A DNA stretch of 64,000 nt from Streptomyces formicae (GTDB taxonomy: Bacteria; Actinomycetota; Actinomycetes; Streptomycetales; Streptomycetaceae), in NCBI RefSeq assembly GCF_002556545.1, contig NZ_CP022685.1, forward strand, positions 8,782,001 to 8,846,000, written 5' to 3'. The translations under genes were made by a program, and so were the position numbers. The notes beneath the pieces were generated by a model. That model made no database searches, was not told the DNA's origin, and saw only the letters and a list, made by a program, of their open reading frames with translations. This document shows positions 26,590 to 34,855 of the stretch, one piece after another; positions within the stretch are counted from its first letter, which is position 1; each line of letters starts with the position of its first letter.

Positions 26590-26960
26590 ACTGGCTGCTC
26601 GTCGTCGCGGGCGCGCTGATCGGCGCCCCGCTGCGCTATCTGACGGACCGGGCGGTGCAGGCCCGGCAGGGCACGGCCTTCCCCTGGGGAACCCTCACCG
26701 TGAACGTCGTGGGCTGTCTGATCCTCGGCGTCGTCACGGGAGCGGTGGCGGCGGGCGCCGCCTCCCCGCACACCCAGCTCCTCCTCGGCACCGGCCTGTG
26801 CGGCGCCCTCACGACGTACTCGACCTTCTCGTACGAGACGCTGCGCCTGGCCGAGGAGGGCGCGGGGTTCTCCGCGGTGGCCAACGCGGTCGGCAGCGTC
26901 GCCGCGGGCCTCGGCGCTGCCTTCGTCGGGGTGGCCGTCGCCGAGGCCCTGTGGCTCTGA
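26586..26960 (+). CDS. crcB: Fluoride channel FluC/CrcB, second subunit
   Basis: A 124-residue, four-TM FluC with '[12 protein letters not shown]', '[19 protein letters not shown]' and '[12 protein letters not shown]'. Its ATG overlaps the first FluC stop by 4 bp, so the two are made together, consistent with an antiparallel hetero- or homodimer that exports F-. Compared with the first copy it lacks the soluble leader. Confidence 0.93.
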   Translation: MNWLLVVAGALIGAPLRYLTDRAVQARQGTAFPWGTLTVNVVGCLILGVVTGAVAAGAASPHTQLLLGTGLCGALTTYSTFSYETLRLAEEGAGFSAVANAVGSVAAGLGAAFVGVAVAEALWL

Positions 26961-26969
26961 CGTACGCGG

Positions 26970-27743
26970 CTACCTCAGATGGTTCAGCAGGCCGTCGAGC
27001 GCCGCGGTCAGGGACGCGGAATTCGACGCGTCGAACCACGTCGTGCGGATGCGCTCGTTGCTGCCCTTCGGGGTCTCGTGGTCGCCCGCGAGCTGCGTGA
27101 GCGAGCGGGTGTCGTCGCCCAGGGAGCGCCCGACGCCCTGGAAGAGGCCGCGGACATAGCGGGCGGCCTCCTCGGCGGGGATGCCCTGGCGCGCCGCCCA
27201 GTCGGCGAGCGTGGCCAGGTACGCGTAGTGGGTGGTCAGCGTGCCCGTCAGGGTGGAGAAGACGCCGAAGTCCGCCTCGTCCGCGACGGGCAGCGCCCCG
27301 CCGAGGCGGTCGAAGAGGGTGTCGACGGCCGGGTGCGAGGGACAGGTCACGGTGACGGAGCGGCGCTCGCGCACGGTGGGCAGCGGGATGGTGCGCACCA
27401 CCGGGGCGTCGGTGCCGAGCGTCCTGCGCAGCTCGTCGATGGCGACCCCGGCCACGGCACTGACCACGATCTTGTCGGCGTCGACGCGGAGTCCGGCGAG
27501 GGCCGCGCGGTCCTGGGGACGGACCGCGATGATCACCAGCCGGGAGCGGTCCACCACGTCCTGGTTGTCGGCGCACACCCGCGCGTTCGGATACCGCCGG
27601 GCCAGCTCGGCGGCCGTGCGGGCGCCCCTCGGCGAGAGATGAATCTCGGGAGCGTCCGCGACCCCGTCGCTCAGTCCCTCCACGAAGGCTCGGCCCAGCT
27701 CGCCCACGCCGATGATCCCGATGCTGCCCACTGCGCCGTCCAC
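26970..27743 (-). CDS. Pyrroline-5-carboxylate reductase-like protein
   Basis: A 257-residue NADP-binding dehydrogenase of the ProC family. The Rossmann motif is 'IGIIGVGELGRAFVEGL', followed by 'LVIIAVRPQD' and 'VVSAVAGVAIDELRR', and the C-terminal helix region 'GSNERIRTTWFDAS' stands where ProC proteins have 'PGGTT..' for proline binding, so the substrate pocket is altered. It is shorter and more divergent than housekeeping ProC and may be a paralogue with another imine substrate. Starts at GTG 27743 with GAGGAG 6 bases upstream. Confidence 0.75.
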   Translation of the reverse strand: MDGAVGSIGIIGVGELGRAFVEGLSDGVADAPEIHLSPRGARTAAELARRYPNARVCADNQDVVDRSRLVIIAVRPQDRAALAGLRVDADKIVVSAVAGVAIDELRRTLGTDAPVVRTIPLPTVRERRSVTVTCPSHPAVDTLFDRLGGALPVADEADFGVFSTLTGTLTTHYAYLATLADWAARQGIPAEEAARYVRGLFQGVGRSLGDDTRSLTQLAGDHETPKGSNERIRTTWFDASNSASLTAALDGLLNHLR

Positions 27744-28053
27744 TGCGTCTCCTCATCGTCCCGGGTGGTGCCACAGGGGCGCTGGTCAACCCCTTGGCCG
27801 GTGTCGCCGGGGTGATCCGTGCGTGCGATTCGGCGACCGAACACGATCTTCGTGCCCGCGTCATCTCTTGGGGGTTGCTTCTGCGAGGCGAATGTGTGGG
27901 GCATCTCACCTGACGCAACCGGCGAATTCCACCCGCATGGCTCCGATAACATGATCGAACTCACAACGATCGCCCAGATCGCCGTACAGCACTAGAAATC
28001 CATGCTATCTAGCGCAAAAAGTGAGCCATTTCCCAAAAACTAACAAATCGGTC
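27744..28053. other. Non-coding gap of about 310 bp
   Basis: I see no convincing gene. The first two thirds are normal GC, while 27990-28060 is unusually AT-rich and contains CTAGA (27992-27996) and TCTAG (28008-28012) as short arms. It most likely holds promoters for the divergent ProC-like and PAP2 genes. Confidence 0.4.
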
Positions 28054-29409
28054 ATGGAATTGATATCTAGAGCACCGCGGAACCCTTCGCGAAAAGACAG
28101 CAGAAACATGCTCGCCGCGCTGCGCAGGCCGCGAGTGATCCTGTGGACCGTGGCAGCCGTCGTGGCCCTCGGGTTCATGGTCGCGCTGGAGATCGCCGCA
28201 CGGCACTACGGCGTGCCCGGACCGATCACCAACCAGGCGCGCGAGGTGATCTTCGCGCCCAAGTCCGGGCCGCTGCTGTACGCCAGCATGGGGCTGATGA
28301 TGGTCGTGCTGACCTGGCGCGAACGGTTCATCGCCATCGGCGTCGCGGTCGGCATAGACGTCGTCTTCTTCCTGGTGCGCTGGGCGGTCGACGCCAAGAT
28401 GATGTTCGGCAACGGCGCGCTGTGGGTGATCATCGCCTGCGCGGTCATCGCCGTCACGCGGCGCACCGGCAACGAACGCATGCTGCTCCTGAAGGGCGTC
28501 GGCCTGGGACTGCTGCTCGTCGCGGGCCGCAAGACCGGTGACACCTGGCTGCTCATCACCTCGAAGACCCGCCCCCTGGTGCTCGACCAGTACGTGGCGA
28601 CCGCCGATCACGCGCTCGGCAACCCCTCGTGGGTGGTGGGCCGGATCATCAGGGCCACGGGACCCGTCGGCTCCCACGTCCTCGACTGGGTCTACATCCA
28701 GCTCGCGGTGGCCGCGGTCGCCGTCGCGGTCTACCAACTGCGCAACGTGGCCAAGGAGCGCCGCTTCCCGACCCACCACCTGGTGCGGACCTTCCTGGTC
28801 ATCGGCCTGCTCGGCCCCGGCATCTACATGATCTTCCCGGTGGTCGGACCGATCTTCGCGTACGGCGGCGACGGCGGACAGTGGGCGGTGGCCAACCTGT
28901 GGCCGGACACCCCGCCGCCGATGAACCTCCCGCAGCACATGCCGTTCAACGAGATCACCCCGCGCAACTGCATGCCGAGCCTGCACACCGCGTGGGCCAC
29001 CGTGATCTTCATCCACTCCCGCAGAGGCCCGCGCGTGCTGCGGTACGGCGGCACGTTCTGGCTGATCGCCACGCTCGGCGCGACGCTGGGCTTCGGCTAC
29101 CACTACGGCGCGGACATCGTCGCCGGTGTGGTGTTCACGCTCACGATCGAGTCCGCCCTGCGCGCGTACGACCGAGGCTGGGAGCGGTCGAACGTCCAGC
29201 TGGTCGCCCACGGCGCGGTCGTCTTCACCGCGCTCCTGGTCTCGTACCGCTACCTGCCCGCGCAGATGGCCGACTACCCGTGGCTCTTCGGCCCGCTGAT
29301 CATCCTGTCGATGGTCTCGGTGATATACGGCTACATGCGGCTCAACAGGGTGTGGGAGCCGAAGGCCGTACCGGCCCTCAAGCCGGAACCGCAGCCCGAA
29401 CTCGTCTGA
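28054..29409 (+). CDS. PAP2-superfamily (Aur1/Ipt1-like) membrane phosphotransferase or phosphatase
   Basis: A 451-residue integral membrane protein with about 9-10 hydrophobic segments. The PAP2 active-site motifs are present: 'NCMPSLHTAWA' (S-x-H) and 'GFGYHYGADIVAG' (H-x3-D). The long N-terminal membrane part before the motifs resembles PAP2_3/inositolphosphotransferase-like actinobacterial proteins, so it may transfer or remove a phospho-group on a lipid or cell-wall intermediate. ATG 28054, GTG 28021 and ATG 28108 are all feasible; none has a clear ribosome-binding site. Followed by a strong bidirectional terminator. Confidence 0.82.
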   Translation: MELISRAPRNPSRKDSRNMLAALRRPRVILWTVAAVVALGFMVALEIAARHYGVPGPITNQAREVIFAPKSGPLLYASMGLMMVVLTWRERFIAIGVAVGIDVVFFLVRWAVDAKMMFGNGALWVIIACAVIAVTRRTGNERMLLLKGVGLGLLLVAGRKTGDTWLLITSKTRPLVLDQYVATADHALGNPSWVVGRIIRATGPVGSHVLDWVYIQLAVAAVAVAVYQLRNVAKERRFPTHHLVRTFLVIGLLGPGIYMIFPVVGPIFAYGGDGGQWAVANLWPDTPPPMNLPQHMPFNEITPRNCMPSLHTAWATVIFIHSRRGPRVLRYGGTFWLIATLGATLGFGYHYGADIVAGVVFTLTIESALRAYDRGWERSNVQLVAHGAVVFTALLVSYRYLPAQMADYPWLFGPLIILSMVSVIYGYMRLNRVWEPKAVPALKPEPQPELV

Positions 29410-29428
29410 GTCGACCTCGTCGGAGTCG

Positions 29429-29468
29429 ACGCGGGCGCCGCGCCGCGTGAGCGGGGCGGCGCCCGCGT
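29429..29468. terminator. Bidirectional terminator
   Basis: ACGCGGGCGCCGC and GCGGCGCCCGCGT, perfect 13-bp arms with a 14-base loop, placed exactly between the convergent PAP2 and glycosyltransferase genes. Confidence 0.8.
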
Positions 29469-30724
29469 CAGGCGGCGGGCGCCCGGCGGGCCAGGGCGGA
29501 CCTGTAGCCGCGGCGCACCGCACGCACGCGGGCCCCCGCCCAGGCCCGCACCCCGGCACGGGCGCGCCGGAACGCGCGCCCGTGCCGCGTCGCCCGCAGC
29601 TCGGCGAAGAGGGCCTCGTGCCGCCGTACGATCGGTTCCGGATCGAAGCGGTGGGCGCTGCGCAGCGCGGCCTTGCCCATCTCCCGGCGCCGGGGCGCGT
29701 CCTCGATCAGCTCCACGATCGCCTTGGCGAGCGCGTGGCCGTCGCCGGTCGGCACGAGGCGGCCGTCGTGCCCGTCCTCGATGATCTCCGCGGGCCCCAG
29801 CGGGCAGTCGGTGCTGACCACCGGCACCCCGCAGCGCATCGCCTCGACGAGCGTCATGCCGAAGGACTCGGCATCGGACGCGGAGGCGACCAGGGACGCC
29901 TTCCTGAACTCCTTCTCGATCGGCGAGCGCACCCCCATGAGCGTGACGTGCGCGCCGAGCCCGAGCCCGTCGATCATCTCCTGGAGGCCCGCCCGCGCGG
30001 GGCCGCCGCCGTAGATCCGCAGCTCCCAGTCGGGGTGCAGCGCCGCGACCGCCGAGAACGCCTCCACCAGCAGATCGAACCGCTTGCCCGGCACCAGACG
30101 CCCCGCGGCAGCGACGACCTTCGCCGAACCCTCCGCGGGCACCTCGGCGGGAGCGGGCACGATGTTGGGCACCGCCAGGACCCGGACCCCGGGCAGCGGC
30201 ATCCGCTTCCGGTAGACGGCCGCGTCCGCCTCCGTGGTGGTCACCACAGCGTCGAGCCCCCGGTAGTGGCGGGCGAGGACGGCCCGCAGCCGCTTGCTGT
30301 GCGCGTCGTGGCGCAGGTGCTCCTGGGCGATGCGCAGCGCCCTGCGCGGACCGAAGCGCGCGAGATAGACGTTGATCCCGGGACGGGTGCCGATGACGAC
30401 GTCCGCGTCGCAGCCGCGCAGGAAGCGCTCCGCGCGCACGTCGTGCAGGCGCGTGTACTGGTGATGGCGCTTGTCGGCCTCGGGGAAGACCGTCGCGGGC
30501 TCGGCGAACAGCGGGTCCGCCATGTCCGAACCGCCCACCCGGGTGTCCACGAGCGGTACCAGCGTGATGCGCGGATCCACCGTGAAGCGCGGCGCCTCGC
30601 GGTGCCGCGACAGCGAGGCCACCTGGACCTCGTGCCGGTCGGCGAGGGCGGCAGCGAGGTTGAGGGTGGTGCGGATGGTGCCGCCGACGCCGTAGGCGTT
30701 GTGCAGCAGAAAGACGACCTTCAT
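29468..30724 (-). CDS. Family-4 glycosyltransferase
   Basis: A 418-residue GT-B glycosyltransferase of the GT4 group. The N-terminal 'VVFLLHNAYGVGGTIRTTLNLA' acceptor-domain loop (about residues 3-24), 'VVAAGRLVPGKRFDLLVEAFS' starting the donor domain, and the E-x7-E motif 'SDAESFGMTLVEAMRCGVPVV' are visible. A basic C-terminal tail of about 45 residues follows. No signal peptide; it would work on a cytoplasmic or membrane-face acceptor with a nucleotide-sugar donor. Divergent from the response-regulator gene and close to its repeat array, so it could be in that regulon. Confidence 0.9.
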   Translation of the reverse strand: MKVVFLLHNAYGVGGTIRTTLNLAAALADRHEVQVASLSRHREAPRFTVDPRITLVPLVDTRVGGSDMADPLFAEPATVFPEADKRHHQYTRLHDVRAERFLRGCDADVVIGTRPGINVYLARFGPRRALRIAQEHLRHDAHSKRLRAVLARHYRGLDAVVTTTEADAAVYRKRMPLPGVRVLAVPNIVPAPAEVPAEGSAKVVAAAGRLVPGKRFDLLVEAFSAVAALHPDWELRIYGGGPARAGLQEMIDGLGLGAHVTLMGVRSPIEKEFRKASLVASASDAESFGMTLVEAMRCGVPVVSTDCPLGPAEIIEDGHDGRLVPTGDGHALAKAIVELIEDAPRRREMGKAALRSAHRFDPEPIVRRHEALFAELRATRHGRAFRRARAGVRAWAGARVRAVRRGYRSALARRAPAA

Positions 30725-30797
30725 GTGGTGCTTTCCCCCTGGTGGAGCGGTGATCCGGTCACCCTGGCACCGCGGGGTAAGCCGGAGGACCGCCGAC

Positions 30798-30838
30798 GGT
30801 GAGAGACGGGTAAGAACGCGGGTGAGAGCCCGGTGAGA
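30798..30838. promoter_or_regulatory. Four phased direct repeats, likely response-regulator binding array
   Basis: Heptamers GGTGAGA (30798), GGTAAGA (30809), GGTGAGA (30821) and GGTGAGA (30832) start 11, 12 and 11 bp apart, one helical turn each. OmpR-family regulators bind head-to-tail to repeats with about 11-bp spacing. The array lies 60 bp before the OmpR-type regulator gene and 74 bp before the divergent glycosyltransferase. Confidence 0.6.
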
Positions 30839-30897
30839 AGAGGACCCCTCGGCCCCCGGAGGGCGGCAGGGCCCGGTCGGCTTGGCAGACTGGTCGG

Positions 30898-31641
30898 ATG
30901 CCCCACACCGTGCTGCTCGCCGAGGACGACCGCGCCATCCGCCATGCCGTCGAGCGCGCGCTGACCCTTGAGGGGTACGAGGTCACGGCCGTCGCGGACG
31001 GCATCCAGGCACTCGCCACCGCCCATCGGCAGCCGCCGGACATCCTCGTACTCGATGTGATGATGCCCGGCATCGACGGCCTCCAGGTCTGCCAGGTGCT
31101 GCGCGCCGAGGGCAACCGCACGCCGATCCTGATGCTCACCGCCAGGGTGGAGACCGCCGACCGGATCGCCGGGCTCGACGCGGGAGCCGACGACTACGTG
31201 GCCAAGCCGTTCGAGATCGAGGAGGTCTTCGCGCGGCTGCGGGCGCTGCTGCGCCGGGTCGACGGGGAAGCGCCCTTCGGCAGGGCGGCGGCGCCGGAGG
31301 AGACGGCCGAGCGGGACGAGGCCCCCGCCGCCGCGGCCGACCTGATCACGGCGGCCGACCTCAGGATCGATCCGGGGGCCCGCAGGGTCTGGCGCGGCGG
31401 CGTGGAACTCGACCTCACCCGCACGGAGTTCGACCTCCTCGAGCTGCTCGCCCGCAACACCGGCATCGTCCTCGACCACACGGCGATCTACGACCGGATC
31501 TGGGGCTACGACTTCGGGCCCAGCTCCAAGAACCTCGCGGTGTACGTCGGCTACCTGCGCCGCAAGCTGGACGTCGTCGCGGGCGCGGCCCCGCTCATCC
31601 ACACCGTGCGGGGCGTGGGATACGTCCTGAGGGAGTCCTGA
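30898..31641 (+). CDS. OmpR-family response regulator
   Basis: A 247-residue two-component regulator. Receiver domain: acidic pair in 'LLAEDDRAIR', phospho-acceptor Asp53 in 'ILVLDVMMPGIDG', Thr in 'ILMLTAR' and Lys103 in 'DDYVAKPF'. A 20-residue Ala/Glu-rich linker separates it from the winged-helix DNA-binding domain ('LTRTEFDLLELLARN', 'VYVGYLRRKLD', 'HTVRGVGYVLR'). The sensor kinase follows 8 bases downstream. Direct repeats just upstream suggest autoregulation. Confidence 0.95.
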   Translation: MPHTVLLAEDDRAIRHAVERALTLEGYEVTAVADGIQALATAHRQPPDILVLDVMMPGIDGLQVCQVLRAEGNRTPILMLTARVETADRIAGLDAGADDYVAKPFEIEEVFARLRALLRRVDGEAPFGRAAAPEETAERDEAPAAAADLITAADLRIDPGARRVWRGGVELDLTRTEFDLLELLARNTGIVLDHTAIYDRIWGYDFGPSSKNLAVYVGYLRRKLDVVAGAAPLIHTVRGVGYVLRES

Positions 31642-31649
31642 GCCCGGCC

Positions 31650-33095
31650 ATGCGCGCCTTCTCCTTCCGCCGGGGTCCGCGCGGCTCGCGCCGCTCGCGC
31701 ACGAGCCTGCGCACGACCTTCGCCGCCTCGTTCGCGGCGGTCGCCGCCGGGGTCACGCTCCTCGTCGGCCTGCTCAGCTACGACGCGGCGGCACAACTGG
31801 TGCGCAGGGACCAGCAGTCGGTCTTCGCCGAGGTCGTCGGAGACCTGCGCTCCCAGGTCCGCCACCGGAGCCTGGACACCGAGGACTACGCCACCGGGGA
31901 CCTCGACCACGACGGGCTGCGCGACGATCTGACCAGGCCCACCCGCGCCGACGTCCAGGTGCTCGCGGCGGGCGGCCGGATCCTCGACCGGGGGAGCCGC
32001 GCGCTGCCGGTCGACGCGGCGGAACGCGCGATCACGACCGACCCGGAGCCGGGCAAGGTGGCGCGGCGCGACATCGAGATCGACGGCGAGGACTACCGCC
32101 TGGCGACGGTCGCGCTCGGCGGCGGCAGGGGCGCGGTGCAGGTGGCGCAGCAGTTCAGCGACACCGAGGACCTCCTGAAGGACCTCCAGGACCGCACGCT
32201 CCTCTTCGCCCTCCTGGTGGTGGTCTCCGCGGGCCTCTTCGGCTGGTGGCTCGCCCGCCGCATCACCGGACGTCTCGTCCGCCTCGCGTACGCGGCGGAG
32301 GGCGTCGCCGCCACCGGCCGGGTCGACATCCAGGTGCCGGTCGTCGGGCGCGACGAGGTGGGCAGGCTGGGCCGGTCCTTCGATCACATGCTGGGGCGGC
32401 TCGCCAAGGCCGAGGACGACCAGCGCCGCCTGGTCCAGGACGCGGGGCACGAGCTGCGCACGCCGCTCACCTCGCTGCGTACGAACATCTCCCTGCTGCA
32501 CCGCATCGACGAACTGCCGCCGGGCGCGCGGGCTGAACTGGTCGCCGACCTGGCCGAGGAGTCCCGCGAACTGACCGATCTGGTCAACGAGTTGGTCGAC
32601 CTCGCCGCGGGCCGTCCGGACGACGAGCGGACCGAGGAGCTGACGCTCGCCGACGTGGCGCGCGAGGCGGCGGCCGTGGCGGGGCGCCGCACCGGCCGCA
32701 CGATCACCCTGCGGGCCGATGGCCCGCAGGTCTTCGAGGGGCGGCCCGCCGCGCTGCAGCGCGCCGTCACCAACCTCCTGGAGAACGCGGCCAAGTTCGA
32801 CCGAGGGGGCACCGCGCCCATCGAGATCGTCGTCGAGGGGCGCCGCGTCACGGTCCTCGACCGCGGTCCCGGCATCGCCGCCGACGACCTGGCCCACGTC
32901 TTCGACCGCTTCTACCGCGCCCCGGGCGCCAGGGGCCTGCCGGGCTCGGGCCTCGGCCTCTCCATCGTGCGGGAGGTCGCCACCAGGCACGGCGGCACGG
33001 TCTTCGCCGAGGCGCGGCCGGGCGGGGGAGCCGCCCTGGGGTTCGAGGTGGGGTCCGGGGCGGTGGACGGCGGAAGGGCCTCCGGCAGGGCATGA
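31650..33095 (+). CDS. Sensor histidine kinase (MprB-like)
   Basis: A 481-residue membrane sensor kinase. Two TM segments (about 24-44 and 180-200) enclose an extracellular domain of about 135 residues. A HAMP domain follows, then HisKA with the phospho-acceptor His267 in 'DAGHELRTPLTSLR', and HATPase_c with N-box 'NLLENAAKF', 'DRGPGIAADD' and 'GSGLGLSIVREV'. Architecture and wording resemble MprB/CseC-like envelope-stress sensors. It forms an operon with the preceding regulator and ends at a long bidirectional hairpin. Confidence 0.95.
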   Translation: MRAFSFRRGPRGSRRSRTSLRTTFAASFAAVAAGVTLLVGLLSYDAAAQLVRRDQQSVFAEVVGDLRSQVRHRSLDTEDYATGDLDHDGLRDDLTRPTRADVQVLAAGGRILDRGSRALPVDAAERAITTDPEPGKVARRDIEIDGEDYRLATVALGGGRGAVQVAQQFSDTEDLLKDLQDRTLLFALLVVVSAGLFGWWLARRITGRLVRLAYAAEGVAATGRVDIQVPVVGRDEVGRLGRSFDHMLGRLAKAEDDQRRLVQDAGHELRTPLTSLRTNISLLHRIDELPPGARAELVADLAEESRELTDLVNELVDLAAGRPDDERTEELTLADVAREAAAVAGRRTGRTITLRADGPQVFEGRPAALQRAVTNLLENAAKFDRGGTAPIEIVVEGRRVTVLDRGPGIAADDLAHVFDRFYRAPGARGLPGSGLGLSIVREVATRHGGTVFAEARPGGGAALGFEVGSGAVDGGRASGRA

Positions 33096-33099
33096 CGAA

Positions 33100-33153
33100 G
33101 GGGCCTCCGGCGGGAGCGGGGCGATGTCGCCCCGCCCCTCCGCCAGAGGCCCC
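33100..33153. terminator. Long bidirectional terminator
   Basis: Outer arms GGGGCCTC and GAGGCCCC enclose an inner GCGGGGCGA/TCGCCCCGC stem. It lies 4 bases after the kinase stop and 14 bases before the end of the convergent TPR gene. Confidence 0.75.
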
Positions 33154-33167
33154 GGTCGACCTGTCGC

Positions 33168-33527
33168 TCAGACCTGCGGCAGGTCACCGCTCAGCGCCGC
33201 GGCCATCCGCAGGTGCGGGGTCGCGTCCGCCTGCCTGCCCTGGCGCTCCAGGGTGCGGCCCAGCATCAGTCGGGCGTAGCTCTCGACCGGGTCGAGCGCG
33301 ACGACCTTGAGCAACTCGGTCTCGGCGCGCCGCAGTTGCGCCGAGTGGTAGTAGGCGCGCGCCAGGAGCAGACGCGGGGCGACCTGCTCGGGCACCTCGT
33401 CGGCCAGGGCGTCGAGGATCCGCGCCGCCGTGGCGTACTCCTTGGCGTCGAAGAACTGCCGCGCGCGCTCCCAGCGCTCCGCCGCGGTCCCGTGGTCGTA
33501 GTAGGTCATTTCCATGATCTGCTCCAC
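33168..33527 (-). CDS. Small tetratricopeptide-repeat protein
   Basis: A 119-residue, all-helical protein made of about three TPR units: 'WERARQFFDAKEYATAARILD', 'VAPRLLLARAYYHSAQLRRAE' and 'ESYARLMLGRTLERQGRQADA'. It would be a protein-interaction adaptor of unknown partner. GTG 33527 is chosen because AAGGAGG stands 6 bases upstream; internal Met codons at residues 5 and 7 are alternatives. Monocistronic. Confidence 0.85.
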   Translation of the reverse strand: MEQIMEMTYYDHGTAAERWERARQFFDAKEYATAARILDALADEVPEQVAPRLLLARAYYHSAQLRRAETELLKVVALDPVESYARLMLGRTLERQGRQADATPHLRMAAALSGDLPQV

Positions 33528-33724
33528 TGTCTGCCTCCTTCAGTGGGCTGCAACGACGCCTAGTAGTTGAATATTCCACGATGTCTACGAGCGCACTACG
33601 TAGCAGCCGTCCTTAGGCGGGCGCCCGTTGAATGCCGCCACACCTCGCTCCTGCGCCCCCGTGGCCACGGCGTACCAGGGAACCCGAAGCTCACCGCATC
33701 ACGAAGTTCACTCTGGAGCGCACC

Positions 33725-34855
33725 ATGCCCTACGAAGAGAATTCCGGAGACGATGAAGTCGCCCTGGCGAGGCGACGTCTGGACCAGCTCGACCAGCAGA
33801 TCATCCGCGTCGTGAAGGAACGCGTGTCGTTCTCGGCGCTCGTCCAGTCGACCCGCATCGCCCACGGCGGCTGCCGGACCGACAGCACCCGCGAGAACGT
33901 CGTCATCGGCCGTTACCTGGACGGCCTCGGCCCGGCGGGCCGGGACATCGGCCTGAGCCTGCTGAGGCTGTGCCGGGGCAGGGACCCCGCGCCCACGGCC
34001 GCGCGCGGCCGTGGGCGGACCCGCAGGGCCTTCCTGGGGCCTGCCGCTTCGGTGTCCCACCAGGCAGCCGAGGCGTGGCCGGGACCGCCCGGCGCGGAGC
34101 TGCTGCCGGTGGACTCCTTGGAGGAGGCCGTGGCGGGGCCGGGGGAGGGGGTGGCGGAGGAGTCCGTCGTACCGCTGGAGAACAGCGTCTCGGGGCCGGT
34201 CCACGACACCCTGTTCGCGCTCGCCGCCACCGAAGGCGTGACCGTGGCGGGGCAGGCGCGCCTCCCCGTGAACTGGGTGCTGGCCGCGGCCCCTGGCACG
34301 GACCTCACCAGCATCGACACCGTGGCAAGCCACCCGCACGCCCTCGCGCAGACCAAGCGGTGGCTCACCGGCGTACTCCCTCGGGCCGCCCGCACGAGCA
34401 CGTCCTCCACGTCCCGTTCGGCGGCAGGACTGTTGCGGCCGGACGCCCCGTACGAAGCCGTCATCTGCACCCGGCAGGCGGCCGAGCACTACCGCCTGCG
34501 CGTTCTCGCGTGCCCGGAACGGGCCCGGACCCCGGTGACCCGCTTCGTTCTCGTGCGGCCCACGGCCGCGCCGCCCGCCCCGACCGGCAACGACGTCACG
34601 AGCGTGGTGCTCACCGCGTCCGCCGGGGCCCTGACCGGGATCCTGGAGTGCCTGACACAGGAGCGGGCGGAGATCCTCGGCCTGCACGCGCTCCCCGCCG
34701 GAGAGGCGTCCCGGCTGCTCTGGCTCGACGTCCGCGGCCACGCGACCGACGCGCACATGCTGCACGTCCTGAGCGCCCTGCACGAACACTGCGAGCGCCT
34801 GCGCGTGGCGGGGACCTATCCCGCCGCCGCTCCCCACGACCATCAGGAGCCCTGA
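33725..34855 (+). CDS. Fused chorismate mutase - prephenate dehydratase (P-protein-like)
   Basis: A 376-residue bifunctional enzyme predicted to turn chorismate into phenylpyruvate. Residues 1-85 are an AroQ mutase of the Streptomyces type ('ARRRLDQLDQQIIRVVKERV', 'RTDSTRENVVIGRYLDGLG', 'LLRLCRG'). Residues 101-280 are prephenate dehydratase ('RRAFLGPAASVSHQAA', 'ESVVPLENSVSGPV', and the catalytic T-R-F in 'PVTRFVLVRP'). Residues 290-365 are an ACT domain, which keeps 'GAL' but has 'LHALP' where Phe-regulated enzymes have 'IESRP', so feedback control may be lost. Such a fusion is unusual in actinomycetes, whose PheA is normally separate from the mutase. ATG 33725 has GGAG upstream; its stop overlaps the next ATG by one base. 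Confidence 0.88.
   Translation: MPYEENSGDDEVALARRRLDQLDQQIIRVVKERVSFSALVQSTRIAHGGCRTDSTRENVVIGRYLDGLGPAGRDIGLSLLRLCRGRDPAPTAARGRGRTRRAFLGPAASVSHQAAEAWPGPPGAELLPVDSLEEAVAGPGEGVAEESVVPLENSVSGPVHDTLFALAATEGVTVAGQARLPVNWVLAAAPGTDLTSIDTVASHPHALAQTKRWLTGVLPRAARTSTSSTSRSAAGLLRPDAPYEAVICTRQAAEHYRLRVLACPERARTPVTRFVLVRPTAAPPAPTGNDVTSVVLTASAGALTGILECLTQERAEILGLHALPAGEASRLLWLDVRGHATDAHMLHVLSALHEHCERLRVAGTYPAAAPHDHQEP

Noticed and set aside
33970-34854. An upstream in-frame extension of the ThDP enzyme through the mutase-dehydratase gene
   Set aside because: The extension is Arg/Gly-rich antisense-like sequence; the fold begins just after ATG 34855, which overlaps the upstream stop.
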